DNA of 64,000 nt from Oscillospiraceae bacterium (lineage in GTDB: Bacteria; Bacillota; Clostridia; Oscillospirales; Acutalibacteraceae). A program made the position numbers and the translations under genes. Each line of letters starts with the position of its first letter. The stretch's first letter is position 1. The notes beneath the pieces are model-generated. The model did not search any database. It was not told where the DNA came from and was given only the letters and a program-made list of their open reading frames with translations. The stretch covers positions 1 through 64,000 of the forward strand of contig CAJTCS010000001.1 of assembly GCA_910574995.1 (NCBI GenBank), in the 5' to 3' direction. Of this stretch, positions 32,840-40,570 are shown piece after piece.

Positions 32840-33892
32840 TTATTCCATCTCCTTCCAGCATTGCGGGTCGGCGGCATAGAAGTTGCCGATACCAGCTTTG
32901 CTGGTATTTCTGCCGTTTGCCACGGCGGGGCACCCCCGGCACCAAGGCAGCAGCTCGCACTTAGCGCATTTCTCAAACTTTGCATACTCCCGGTACCGCT
33001 CCATCTGGCATACCCACACGTCGGCAAGCCTGTCCTCAAATACGTTGGATACTTTGCTGTTCTGCACCCGGCGGCAGGCGTATACGTCGCCGTTTGGCAG
33101 GATAGTCAGGTGGCAGTTGCCGCAGTTGCAGCCGCCGTAGATCATGCCGGGCTTGGCGGTTTCGGGGATTTGAAACTCCCCGGTTTCATACTCGTAGAGC
33201 GTCCAGAGATGGTCTTTTTTGTTGAAGTATGTCTCGCAGCCCTGGGCCTTGTACGCCTTGCATTTCCTGTCGCAGTCGGCTAAAAGCTGGCGGTAACGTA
33301 GGGGCTGGATGCCCACGTCTTTTTCCTCGCTGGTAGGGCAGTAGCGGGCAAAGGCGAACACGTCCGCCTTATGCTCCACCACTGTGTCGATAATGCCGGG
33401 AATTTCGTCTATGTTTGTGCCGGAAACAGTGGTCATAATCACCGCTTTCATGCCCGCTTTCTTGATGGCCGCAATCTTCTCCAGTGTGATGTCGAAGCTG
33501 CCAGGCTTGCGGAACCAGTCGTGGGTCTCCCGCAGGCCGTCCAGGGAGAGCTGGTACTTCTCGCAGCCCAACGACTTCAGCCGGGCGCAGATCTCATCGG
33601 TCAGGTGGAAGGGGTTGCCTAAAATGGTGAATGGTATGTCTTTGGAGTGGACCAGTTCCAGCAGCCGCCAGAAATCCGGGTGCAGAATGGGGTCGCCGCC
33701 GGTGATGTAGAAGTAGGGGGAGCGGCCATGCACCTGGCAAAAGTCCAGGCAGTTGTAGAAGGTGCCCTCCATCTGTTCAAAGGTCATGCTGTCCAGCTTT
33801 TTACAGGCGTTTTCGGAAAATATGTAGCAATGCTGGCAGCGCTGGTCGCAGTCGTCGGTGATGTGCCATTGAAAGGCGAAATAAGGTTTCAC
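32840..33892 (-). CDS. Radical SAM/SPASM peptide-modifying enzyme (ACGX system)
   Basis: 350 residues from GTG 33892 (AAAGGA upstream). The SAM cluster motif is CDQRCQHCY (CxxxCxxC) at about residues 16-23, then FYITGGDPILHPDF; the C-terminal SPASM region has CNCGNCHLTILPNGDVYAC and CAKCELLPWCRGCPAVANG, giving two auxiliary clusters. This is the architecture of sactisynthase/thioether-forming enzymes. The peptide gene 107 bases upstream encodes Cys-rich ACGS/ACGA repeats, so I assign it to the ACGX-repeat RiPP system (name recalled from the TIGRFAM families; no search was run). Confidence 0.92.
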   Translation of the reverse strand: MKPYFAFQWHITDDCDQRCQHCYIFSENACKKLDSMTFEQMEGTFYNCLDFCQVHGRSPYFYITGGDPILHPDFWRLLELVHSKDIPFTILGNPFHLTDEICARLKSLGCEKYQLSLDGLRETHDWFRKPGSFDITLEKIAAIKKAGMKAVIMTTVSGTNIDEIPGIIDTVVEHKADVFAFARYCPTSEEKDVGIQPLRYRQLLADCDRKCKAYKAQGCETYFNKKDHLWTLYEYETGEFQIPETAKPGMIYGGCNCGNCHLTILPNGDVYACRRVQNSKVSNVFEDRLADVWVCQMERYREYAKFEKCAKCELLPWCRGCPAVANGRNTSKAGIGNFYAADPQCWKEME

Positions 33893-33998
33893 AGCGTCTG
33901 TCCTTTCTGTCGTATCTATGATATAAACCGGTTGCCCGGGATATTTTCGGATGTTCCCGGCCCGCAAGCTGGGAACACGATGGGCATGGAAGGCGAGA

Positions 33999-34193
33999 TT
34001 ATTTGCCGTCCCCAGCGCCGCAGGCAGAGCCGCAGGCGGCAGGCTTTTCTTCCTTCTTTTCATCGCCAGCGCCACAGGCGGAGCCGCAAGCGGCGGGTTT
34101 CTCTTCCTTCTTCTCGTCGGCCGCGCCGCAGGCGCTGCCACAAGCAGAAGCAGCCTTTTCCTCGTTCCATTCAGCCAGATTTGCCAGTGCCAT
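33999..34193 (-). CDS. ACGX-repeat precursor peptide
   Basis: 64 residues, starting MALANLAEWNEEKAASACGS. A short leader (~17 residues) is followed by three blocks ACGSACGA separated by DEKKEEKPA-type charged spacers, ending GDGK. Each block holds two Cys in ACGx units, six Cys in all. It is the presumed substrate of the adjacent radical SAM/SPASM enzyme, which would cross-link Cys sulfur to neighbouring residues. GAGGTACC precedes ATG at 34193. No export leader or peptidase motif (GG) is visible, so the mature product may stay inside the cell. Confidence 0.88.
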   Translation of the reverse strand: MALANLAEWNEEKAASACGSACGAADEKKEEKPAACGSACGAGDEKKEEKPAACGSACGAGDGK

Positions 34194-34245
34194 GATAGGT
34201 ACCTCCGTTGGTGTATTCGGGGCTTTTTGCCACCCCGTGATTCCC

Positions 34246-34273
34246 ATTATACGGATTTTTTTGCGGCCCACAA
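34246..34273 (-). promoter_or_regulatory. Promoter of the ACGX operon
   Basis: On the minus strand, -35 TTGTGG (34273-34268), a 16-base spacer, -10 TATAAT (34251-34246). It lies ~55 bases from the peptide start. Confidence 0.6.
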
Positions 34274-34295
34274 GTACGCACTTTTTTGTGGGGGA

Positions 34296-34311
34296 GTTAC
34301 ATAAAAGTAAC
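34296..34311. promoter_or_regulatory. Palindrome in the ACGX/HxlR divergent region
   Basis: GTTAC-ATAAAA-GTAAC, next to the -35 of the HxlR gene and upstream of the peptide promoter. A likely operator for the HxlR protein; AGTACGCACTT at 34273-34283 resembles the half-sites seen at 9872-9902. Confidence 0.5.
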
Positions 34312-34319
34312 CCACCCTC

Positions 34320-34348
34320 TTGACAGGGCGGGCTTAATACAGTACAAT
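34320..34348 (+). promoter_or_regulatory. Sigma-A promoter of the HxlR gene
   Basis: TTGACA (34320-34325), 17-base spacer, TACAAT (34343-34348). Confidence 0.8.
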
Positions 34349-34389
34349 CAGAATGTAACATTATATTATGAAGTATTGGAGGCTGGCAT

Positions 34390-34722
34390 ATGCTGACCAA
34401 AGAAGAACTCCCCGAGTGCCCCGTGGCCACCACCGTCCAGCTCATTGGAAGCAAATGGAAGCTTTTGATCATCCGCAACCTGCGTATGCGCCCCTGGAGG
34501 TTCAACGAATTGCAGAAGGATTTGACGGGGATCAGCCAGAAGGTGCTGACGGATTCCCTGCGGGCTTTGGAAGCCGACGGCCTTGTCACCCGCACGGTCT
34601 ACGCAGAGGTGCCGCCCCGGGTGGAGTATGCGTTGAGCGGCCTGGGCGAGACCATGCGGCCCATTTTGGACGCTATGGAGCAGTGGGGGGCTGGGTATAA
34701 GGCGACGGTAGAGGAGATGTAA
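34390..34722 (+). CDS. HxlR-family regulator with conserved cysteine
   Basis: 110 residues. EELPECPVATTVQLIGSKWK carries the Cys-Pro (Cys10) typical of electrophile/redox-responsive HxlR proteins; IRNLRMRPWRFNELQKDLTG and VPPRVEYALSGLGETM complete the winged helix. It is divergent from the ACGX peptide gene and probably controls it. TTGGAGG precedes ATG. The second HxlR protein in the window (9921) lacks this cysteine. Confidence 0.9.
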   Translation: MLTKEELPECPVATTVQLIGSKWKLLIIRNLRMRPWRFNELQKDLTGISQKVLTDSLRALEADGLVTRTVYAEVPPRVEYALSGLGETMRPILDAMEQWGAGYKATVEEM

Positions 34723-34818
34723 CCTTTCCTTCGAATTAGGCGGGACCAATGGGGGGGCGCTGCTTAAACCGCCCCCCGTGAAAGACGGCGTTCGGGCTAT
34801 TATGGAATGGCCCGCCAA

Positions 34819-34889
34819 GCCTGCAAAGGTATTTTTTGCAGGCGCTTTGCCTATAATATGGGAAAGGGGCCGCTTTTTGGGCGGCCCTT
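34819..34889 (+). terminator. Two hairpins after the HxlR gene
   Basis: GCCTGCAAA/TTTTGCAGGC (34819-34843), then GGGCCGC/GCGGCCC with a TTTTTG loop (34867-34886). Neither has a good T run on the plus strand. The 34723-34936 gap holds nothing else I can support. Confidence 0.45.
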
Positions 34890-34936
34890 CGGTTTGATGT
34901 AGTAGTTGGCAATATATACTTTGCGGGGGAGAGGGA

Positions 34937-35764
34937 TTACTCCTTTACATATACAAAGGAAGCCCCGCCGTACTGGGCGCGCTCCAGCTGGCCAATGCCG
35001 CCGAAAGCCCCGCTTTCTGTCTTAGGCGGGAAGCCGAAGCCCGCGGTATCGGGCATGATGGCAGCTGTGCCCGCCAGGATGTGCTCGGATAAGGCAATGT
35101 AGTCGTCCAGGTAGCCCTTATAAAGCTGGGGCCCGTTGTGGGCGGGGTAGATCGTGTCGAATTCCCCCTCGTGGGACTTCAGCTTTTTCATGTTGGCCAG
35201 GTGCCGGGAGACCACATCCCGCAGGGGGACCAGCCCGTCCCGTACGAACAGGAGCACTTGCCCGGCTTCCATTTCGTCCCCTGTATAAAGGGCCCGGGTC
35301 TGGCGGTCCAGCAGGGCGATGCTGCTTTCGTGGTGGGCGGGTATCTCGAACACTTCTACCTGCCTGCCGCCCAGGTCGAAAACATGCCCTTCCCGTACGG
35401 TATGTACGGTATAGTCGGGGTGGGGCTTGCGGTCGAAAGCCTCTTGCATCTCGGGGCTGAAGGCCTTTTTGCACACGGCCTCGGCCCCAGGCCCGGCCCA
35501 CACCTCTCCCCACCAGGCGTTGCCGCCGGTGTGGTCGAAGTGGCCGTGGGAGTTTACCACCATCACGGGCTTGTCCGTGATGCCCTCTACAAACTCCCGC
35601 AGGTTCCCTTCGCCATAGGCTGTGTCGAACAACAGGGCCTTTTCTTCGCCGATGAGCAAGTAGCAATAGACGTTGCCAAAGGTAATGGTCCAGGTGTTAG
35701 GGGAAGTCATCCACTTCCCGTACAGGAAGCCCTTTTCCGTGATGTTTGCGCTGCGGTATTCCAT
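34937..35764 (-). CDS. MBL-fold metallo-hydrolase
   Basis: 275 residues. Metal motif SHGHFDHTGG (HxHxDH) at about residues 73-82, second-ligand region FEIPAHHESSIALLDR, then LYTGDEME (the bridging Asp) and TIYPAHNGP (last His). All ligands of a dinuclear site are present. Substrate class (lactonase, glyoxalase or phosphodiesterase) cannot be told. ATG 35764, AGGAGGAGAA upstream. Monocistronic. Confidence 0.93.
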   Translation of the reverse strand: MEYRSANITEKGFLYGKWMTSPNTWTITFGNVYCYLLIGEEKALLFDTAYGEGNLREFVEGITDKPVMVVNSHGHFDHTGGNAWWGEVWAGPGAEAVCKKAFSPEMQEAFDRKPHPDYTVHTVREGHVFDLGGRQVEVFEIPAHHESSIALLDRQTRALYTGDEMEAGQVLLFVRDGLVPLRDVVSRHLANMKKLKSHEGEFDTIYPAHNGPQLYKGYLDDYIALSEHILAGTAAIMPDTAGFGFPPKTESGAFGGIGQLERAQYGGASFVYVKE

Positions 35765-35924
35765 ACCAAATTCTCCTCCTTTTCCGGCGGGCGCCGGTGT
35801 TTATATATAGTATAACAGATATTGCCCGCGGCCTGTTATCGCAAAATGGGAGGAAAACTAGCAAAATCTGGCATATATAAAGACGTCCGGCGGCACGTAA
35901 ACAGCCGCCCCTTTACCATGCCCG

Positions 35925-36599
35925 TCAAAGGCTTGCCATAGTCTGGCCAGGGCCGGCCAGGTCCTCGAAGTCCCGGATGAAAGCCTCTACCGCGCTGGCA
36001 ATAGCCGGATCCTTTACAAACCCCTCGATAATGTCCGGGCCGGCGGTGGCGGCGCCTATGCCATATTTGCACAGTTCCAGCACCTGCCGGCTGTTCTTGA
36101 AGCTTGCCGCCAACACCTGGCAGCCCATGCGGTTCTTCTCAAAAATATCGTGGATGTCCTTGGCCGCCTGTACCCCGTCATAGCCCATGTTGTCTATGCG
36201 GTTCACATAGGGCGCGGCATAGCGGGCCCCGCACATCCCGGCCAGATAGGCCTGCATGGGGGTATAGACGGCGGTAGCCGTGACGTTTATGCCCTCGCCG
36301 GCCAAGATCCGCATGGCCTTGAAGCCTTCGGGTACGGAAGGGATCTTTACAAAGGTATTTTCCCCCAGGGAGGCGGCGATACTCCGCCCCTCTTCCACCA
36401 TGCCCGCCGCGTCCCGGGAAACAGCCTGCACATGCAGCTGGGCCCCGCCAATCAGGGCTTTGATCTCTTTCAGCGCCGCAAAGGGCGGGCGGCCCGCTTT
36501 TTTCAAAATGGTGGGGTTGGTGGTGACGCCGTCGATGGGGTAGAACTCTAGGATATGGCGGATAGCGTCCACATCCGCGCTGTCAATCAAAAGTTTCAA
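35925..36599 (-). CDS. fsa: Transaldolase-like fructose-6-phosphate aldolase
   Basis: 224 residues from TTG 36599 (LKLLIDSADVDAIRHILEFY). The Schiff-base Lys is in NTFVKIPSVPEG near residue 87; GVTTNPTILKKAG (phosphate site) and VTATAVYTPMQAYLAGMCG are conserved. The short, 214-225-residue subfamily includes E. coli FsaA/FsaB, which cleave fructose 6-phosphate to dihydroxyacetone and glyceraldehyde 3-phosphate; related proteins are true transaldolases, so the exact reaction is open. A glycyl-radical enzyme lies upstream on the same strand, the same pairing as fsaA with ybiW in E. coli. Confidence 0.85.
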   Translation of the reverse strand: MKLLIDSADVDAIRHILEFYPIDGVTTNPTILKKAGRPPFAALKEIKALIGGAQLHVQAVSRDAAGMVEEGRSIAASLGENTFVKIPSVPEGFKAMRILAGEGINVTATAVYTPMQAYLAGMCGARYAAPYVNRIDNMGYDGVQAAKDIHDIFEKNRMGCQVLAASFKNSRQVLELCKYGIGAATAGPDIIEGFVKDPAIASAVEAFIRDFEDLAGPGQTMASL

Positions 36600-36694
36600 A
36601 ACAAGCCAACACCTTTCATACATTTGGTTTTGGGGCTGCCGTGGGCCTGGGTCCTGTTTGAAAAATCGCAAATACCATCTTTTTGTTCAAAATG

Positions 36695-36762
36695 GGCGGT
36701 TTCTGTGTTGGAAATCCTCGACATGCGACAGCATGTCTTGCGGTTTCCGCCTTGAAACCGCC
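36695..36762 (-). promoter_or_regulatory. Nested inverted repeats between glycyl-radical enzyme and aldolase
   Basis: Outer arms GGCGGTTTC (36695-36703) and GAAACCGCC (36754-36762); inner arms GACATGC (36720-36726) and GCATGTC (36731-36737). In the transcript this makes a two-level stem. There is no U-tract, so an RNA-processing or stability element is more likely than a terminator. Confidence 0.5.
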
Positions 36763-36809
36763 TCGTTTTGCCTCAAAAAACCGGCACTTCCTCTATTTTC
36801 AAACAAGCC

Positions 36810-39212
36810 CTAAAGGGTCTGCTCTGTGCGGGCAATAATATCATCCTGGGTCTTTTTGGAAAGGACGTTGAAAAACGCGCTGTACCCGGCCACCCGCACG
36901 ATCAGGTCCCGGTGCTTTTCCGGGTGGGCCTGGGCGTCCAGCAAGGTCTCCCGGCTCACTACGTTGAACTGCACGTGGTAGCCGTGAAGGCGGTTGAAAA
37001 AGGTGCGCAGCAGGGCGATGAGCTTTTGCCGGTTCTCTTCCTTTTCCAGCATCTGGGGGGTGACCTTCTGGTTTAAAAGCACCCCGCCGGTGATTTCCCT
37101 TGTAGGCAGCTTCGAGACGCTTTTGAAGACGGCGGTAGGGCCGTTTTGGTCGGCGGCGTGGCTGGGGGAGCAGCCTTCCGCCAGGGGCTCTCCCGCTTTG
37201 CGGCCATCCGGCGTGGCCAGCGTGCCCGCGCCCTGGGGCACGTTGGCGGAGATGGAGCTGGTGCCCGCATAGTACACCCCGCCGATGGGCCCCCGGCCAT
37301 AGCGGGTGTTGTGGTACTTCTTCATCTCGTCGATGTACACATTATAGGCGTTTACCACCAGCTGGTCTACATAGTCGTCGTCGTTGCCATACTTGGGCGC
37401 GGCCTGCAAAAGCTCCCGGATATGCCCATACACCGGCCCCTCGAAGTTGTTTTCCAATGCCTCCCACAGTTGGGCCGGGGTAACGGCCTTGTCCTCGAAG
37501 ACCACCTTCTTCATGGCGGCCAGGCTGTCGGCCAGGTTGGCAATGCCCACCTGCAGGTCGCTGATAAAATCATAGACCGCGCCGCCCTCCTTCATGTTCA
37601 GGCCCCGCTCGATACAGTCGTCTGTCAGCGCGGAGCAAAGGATGTCGGCGGTGTCCTCCTCTAACACCATGTCGCAGGTGGCGTCTATGATGGTGCACTG
37701 CCTGCACATCTCCCGGATAACCTTGTCCCAGCATTCCAGCACCTGGTCGAAACTGGCAAAGCCCTTAAAGTGCCCGACGCCCTCGCACAGCTTTGTGCCG
37801 GAGGCCGGGTCGACGCCGTCGTTCATGGCAATCAGCAAGGCCTTGGGGAAGTTTAAAAAGCTCATGCCTGTACAGCGGTAGCCCCATTTGCCGGGGACAG
37901 CCGTCTCCACGCAGCCAATGGCGCTATAGTTGTAGGCGTCCTCGGGCTTCACGCCTTTCTCGATAAAGCTGGGGATGATCGCCTCGTCGTCGTTGAAGGC
38001 GGGCATCCCGAAGCCGCAGCGCACCACCTCGATGCACTCCCGCAGGAAATCGCCGGGCAGCCCCTTGTGGTAACGGACGGTCAAGTTAGGCTGGGTCAGA
38101 TGGCAGCGCGCCACGGTCTGGACAATGAGCCAGGACATGGGGTTGGTAGCGTCTTCACCCTGGGGGGTCTGCCCCCCCACGGTAACGTTCTGGTACAGGG
38201 GGGACCCCGCGGAAAACTGGGTGTGGCTCCAAGAGCGGATTTTGTTGATGGTGTAGGTCTTCAGCCACAGGCAGCACAGCAGCTCTTCCGCCCGGCCTTT
38301 CGTGATGCGCCCGGCGGCCAGGTCCCGCTCATAATAGGGGTTTAAATACTGGTCCATCCGGCCATAGGATAAGCTGTGCCCGTTGGACTCGATCTGCAAA
38401 ACCAGGTGTACAAGCCATAACGCCTGCACCGCCTCCTGGAAAGACCCGGCTGGCTCCCAAGGCACCTTGTAGAGGATGCGGCTCATTTCCAGCAGTTCTG
38501 CCCGGCGGGTTTCGTCCGTAACCTTTGCGGCGGTTTCAGCGGCCAGCTCTGCGTAGCGTTTCGCAAAATCCTTCACCGCTTCCGCCACAATTAAAATGGC
38601 CCGGTAGAAGTAGCTTTTCCGTATGTTCCGGTAATCCGTCAAATCCAGGGCGTCCAGCTTTTCCTGGGCGCGGCGGGCGTAGTCCTTCAGCCCTACCTGG
38701 AGCATTTTGCCGTAATCTACGGCGCAGTGGGCGTCGCCGCTGGTGATATTGCCCTCGCTTTTGATGATGCCAAGGTCATAGTACAGCTTCGAATGGGGCG
38801 GGAATGCCGCCAGGCCCCGGTCCAGCAGGGTGTTGTGCTCCCAAAACGGCGCGATCCCCCGCAGCTTTTCTTTGTTTTCCTCTGCGATATGGAACACGTC
38901 CCCGTCCCGTTTGTCAAACTGGTCCAGCTCATCTATGACCCAGCGCATGGCGTATTCCGGGAAGATGGGCGCGCTGCGGTTGCTGCTGGCCTGGTTCCCG
39001 GCAATGAGGGTCTGGGGTTCGATGAAAACCGTCATATGCCGTAGGACCTCCCGCAGCATGGCGGCCCGCTTAAGGGCCAGGGGCTGGTCCTGGTTCTCCT
39101 GATAAACCCGGGTGGTAATCATGGCCCGCTCTACGCAAACCTGCGGCTGGGCTTCCAGCAGCGATTCCCGGAAGTCGGCCATCCGGGGGGTAAGCTCCCC
39201 AAAATATTTCAT
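36810..39212 (-). CDS. Glycyl-radical enzyme, PflD/glycerol-dehydratase-like
   Basis: 800 residues, family length. The active-site loop AIGCVETAVPGKWGY contains the thiyl Cys and the Glu of the dehydratase-like GCVE signature (pyruvate formate-lyase proper has two adjacent Cys). The C-terminal glycyl loop is VRVAGYSAFFNVL. This separates it from PflB and suggests an eliminase or dehydratase acting on a diol or hydroxylated compound; the substrate is unknown. ATG 39212. Its activase gene is divergent across a 249-base gap. Oxygen would cleave the radical enzyme, consistent with strict anaerobiosis. Confidence 0.92.
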   Translation of the reverse strand: MKYFGELTPRMADFRESLLEAQPQVCVERAMITTRVYQENQDQPLALKRAAMLREVLRHMTVFIEPQTLIAGNQASSNRSAPIFPEYAMRWVIDELDQFDKRDGDVFHIAEENKEKLRGIAPFWEHNTLLDRGLAAFPPHSKLYYDLGIIKSEGNITSGDAHCAVDYGKMLQVGLKDYARRAQEKLDALDLTDYRNIRKSYFYRAILIVAEAVKDFAKRYAELAAETAAKVTDETRRAELLEMSRILYKVPWEPAGSFQEAVQALWLVHLVLQIESNGHSLSYGRMDQYLNPYYERDLAAGRITKGRAEELLCCLWLKTYTINKIRSWSHTQFSAGSPLYQNVTVGGQTPQGEDATNPMSWLIVQTVARCHLTQPNLTVRYHKGLPGDFLRECIEVVRCGFGMPAFNDDEAIIPSFIEKGVKPEDAYNYSAIGCVETAVPGKWGYRCTGMSFLNFPKALLIAMNDGVDPASGTKLCEGVGHFKGFASFDQVLECWDKVIREMCRQCTIIDATCDMVLEEDTADILCSALTDDCIERGLNMKEGGAVYDFISDLQVGIANLADSLAAMKKVVFEDKAVTPAQLWEALENNFEGPVYGHIRELLQAAPKYGNDDDYVDQLVVNAYNVYIDEMKKYHNTRYGRGPIGGVYYAGTSSISANVPQGAGTLATPDGRKAGEPLAEGCSPSHAADQNGPTAVFKSVSKLPTREITGGVLLNQKVTPQMLEKEENRQKLIALLRTFFNRLHGYHVQFNVVSRETLLDAQAHPEKHRDLIVRVAGYSAFFNVLSKKTQDDIIARTEQTL

Positions 39213-39355
39213 ATGTCGCGCCCCTCTTTCTGAAAACAAAAAATATAGACCGAAAGCAATGCCTTTTTACAGCTTTATGATACCACAAGGGATCCATTGC
39301 GTCAAGTGTTAGAAATAAATTTTAGTTTCATTCGTAAGTTTTTCGACTCCATATA

Positions 39356-39384
39356 TTGATTTCCCCCTCCCGATGTGGTATAGT
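39356..39384 (+). promoter_or_regulatory. Promoter of the activase gene
   Basis: TTGATT (39356-39361), 17-base spacer, TATAGT (39379-39384). Confidence 0.65.
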
Positions 39385-39461
39385 GAAACAGAATCCACAA
39401 GGGGCAAAGCCCTCCTTGCGGACGCGCCCCAGCATGCTGTAGAACAAAGGAGGGGGACGGT

Positions 39462-40223
39462 TTGGAAGCCCATATCTGCAACATCCAAAAATTTAGCCTG
39501 CATGACGGCCCCGGTATCCGTACGGTGGTGTTCTTGAAAGGGTGCCCCTTGCGCTGTGCCTGGTGCGCCAACCCGGAAAGCCAGGAAGAGGGCCTGGGCC
39601 CCAGCCTGCGGCTGGGGGGCTTCTCTTTGGGGGGGAAGGCGTACGCCATAGGGGAGGTGCTGGCGGCATGCCTGCAGGACAGGGATTTCTATGAAGAAAG
39701 CGGGGGCGGGGTCACCTTGTCCGGGGGCGAGCCCCTTGCCCAGCCGGAGTTCTGCCAGGCCCTTCTGCGGGAGCTGAAAAACAGGGGGATCCACACGGCT
39801 GTTGAAACAACGGGGTATGTGCCGGGGGGCGTGCTGCAAGGCGTTTCCCAGGACATAGACCTTTTCTTATACGATATGAAGCACTGGGACGGGCGGAGGC
39901 ACCGCGAGGGTACCGGCGTTGGGAACCGGGTTATCTTGGAGAACATGGCCTGGCTGGTTGCCCAAGGGAAAGACGTGCTGCCGCGCATCCCGGTGATCCC
40001 CGGCTACAACGATTCCTTGGAGGATGCGGCGGGCTTCTGCGCCCGGCTGCGGGAGGCGGGCGCCCGCCGGGCCCAGCTGCTGCCCTTCCATCAGTTCGGC
40101 GAGAAGAAGTACGAGCTGCTGGGCAAGCCCTACGCCATGGCCGGGGCAGACGCATTGCACGAAGAGGGCCTAGAGCCCTACCGGCAGGCGTTCCTGGCCC
40201 GGGGGATCGAGGCGTTCTTCTGA
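39462..40223 (+). CDS. Glycyl-radical enzyme activating enzyme (radical SAM)
   Basis: 253 residues from TTG 39462 (AGGAGGGGGAC upstream). Begins with the activase signature FSLHDGPGIRTVVFLKGCPL, cluster motif CPLRCAWC (CxxxCxxC), then GGGVTLSGGEPLAQ and LYDMKHWD. Most activases paired with dehydratase-like enzymes carry an insert with two ferredoxin-type clusters after the CxxxCxxC loop; here that ~50-residue insert is missing and NPESQEEG leads straight to the barrel, so it resembles PflA in size. It abstracts hydrogen from the glycine of the enzyme encoded divergently. Confidence 0.9.
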   Translation: MEAHICNIQKFSLHDGPGIRTVVFLKGCPLRCAWCANPESQEEGLGPSLRLGGFSLGGKAYAIGEVLAACLQDRDFYEESGGGVTLSGGEPLAQPEFCQALLRELKNRGIHTAVETTGYVPGGVLQGVSQDIDLFLYDMKHWDGRRHREGTGVGNRVILENMAWLVAQGKDVLPRIPVIPGYNDSLEDAAGFCARLREAGARRAQLLPFHQFGEKKYELLGKPYAMAGADALHEEGLEPYRQAFLARGIEAFF

Positions 40224-40250
40224 AATAGGCCGGGCTGCAAGACAAAGAAA

Positions 40251-40287
40251 GGGCCGCCGGGCAATGCCACCCGGCGGCCCCCCCTTT
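40251..40287 (+). terminator. Hairpin after the activase gene
   Basis: GC-rich stem of about 11 pairs with a CAATGC-type loop and a CCCCTTT tail; weak U-tract. Confidence 0.5.
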
Positions 40288-40472
40288 AAGAGGAAGTAAG
40301 GAGTTAAAATGAGGATATGATGAAAAAGAGTTTTTTGCGGCCTTTTCTTGACCACGGCATTATCATACCCTGTAAATGTGAAGGTTCTCTGAACGCTTCG
40401 TGTAATTTTGCTTAACATTTTGTTAATTCGCCCCTTCCCGGCGGGAATTTGCAAAGGATATCCCCCGCGTCC

Positions 40473-40502
40473 TTGACTTACGGGCCCTGGGGGCGGTATA
40501 CT
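40473..40502 (+). promoter_or_regulatory. Promoter of the M3 peptidase
   Basis: TTGACT (40473-40478), 18-base spacer, TATACT (40497-40502). Confidence 0.6.
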
Positions 40503-40570
40503 CAAAGGAAAAGGACAAAGGGCCTGCGCGGGCCATGCCCATGCAAGCCCCCAGAAAGGAGCCGTACACG

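Larger units (their letters stand above)
40224..40570. other. Intergenic region before the M3 peptidase
   Basis: No gene. It contains a strong hairpin GGGCCGCCGGG/CCCGGCGGCCC (40251-40280) with only a short T run, closing the activase gene, AT-rich sequence to about 40430, and the promoter at 40473-40502. Confidence 0.5.
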
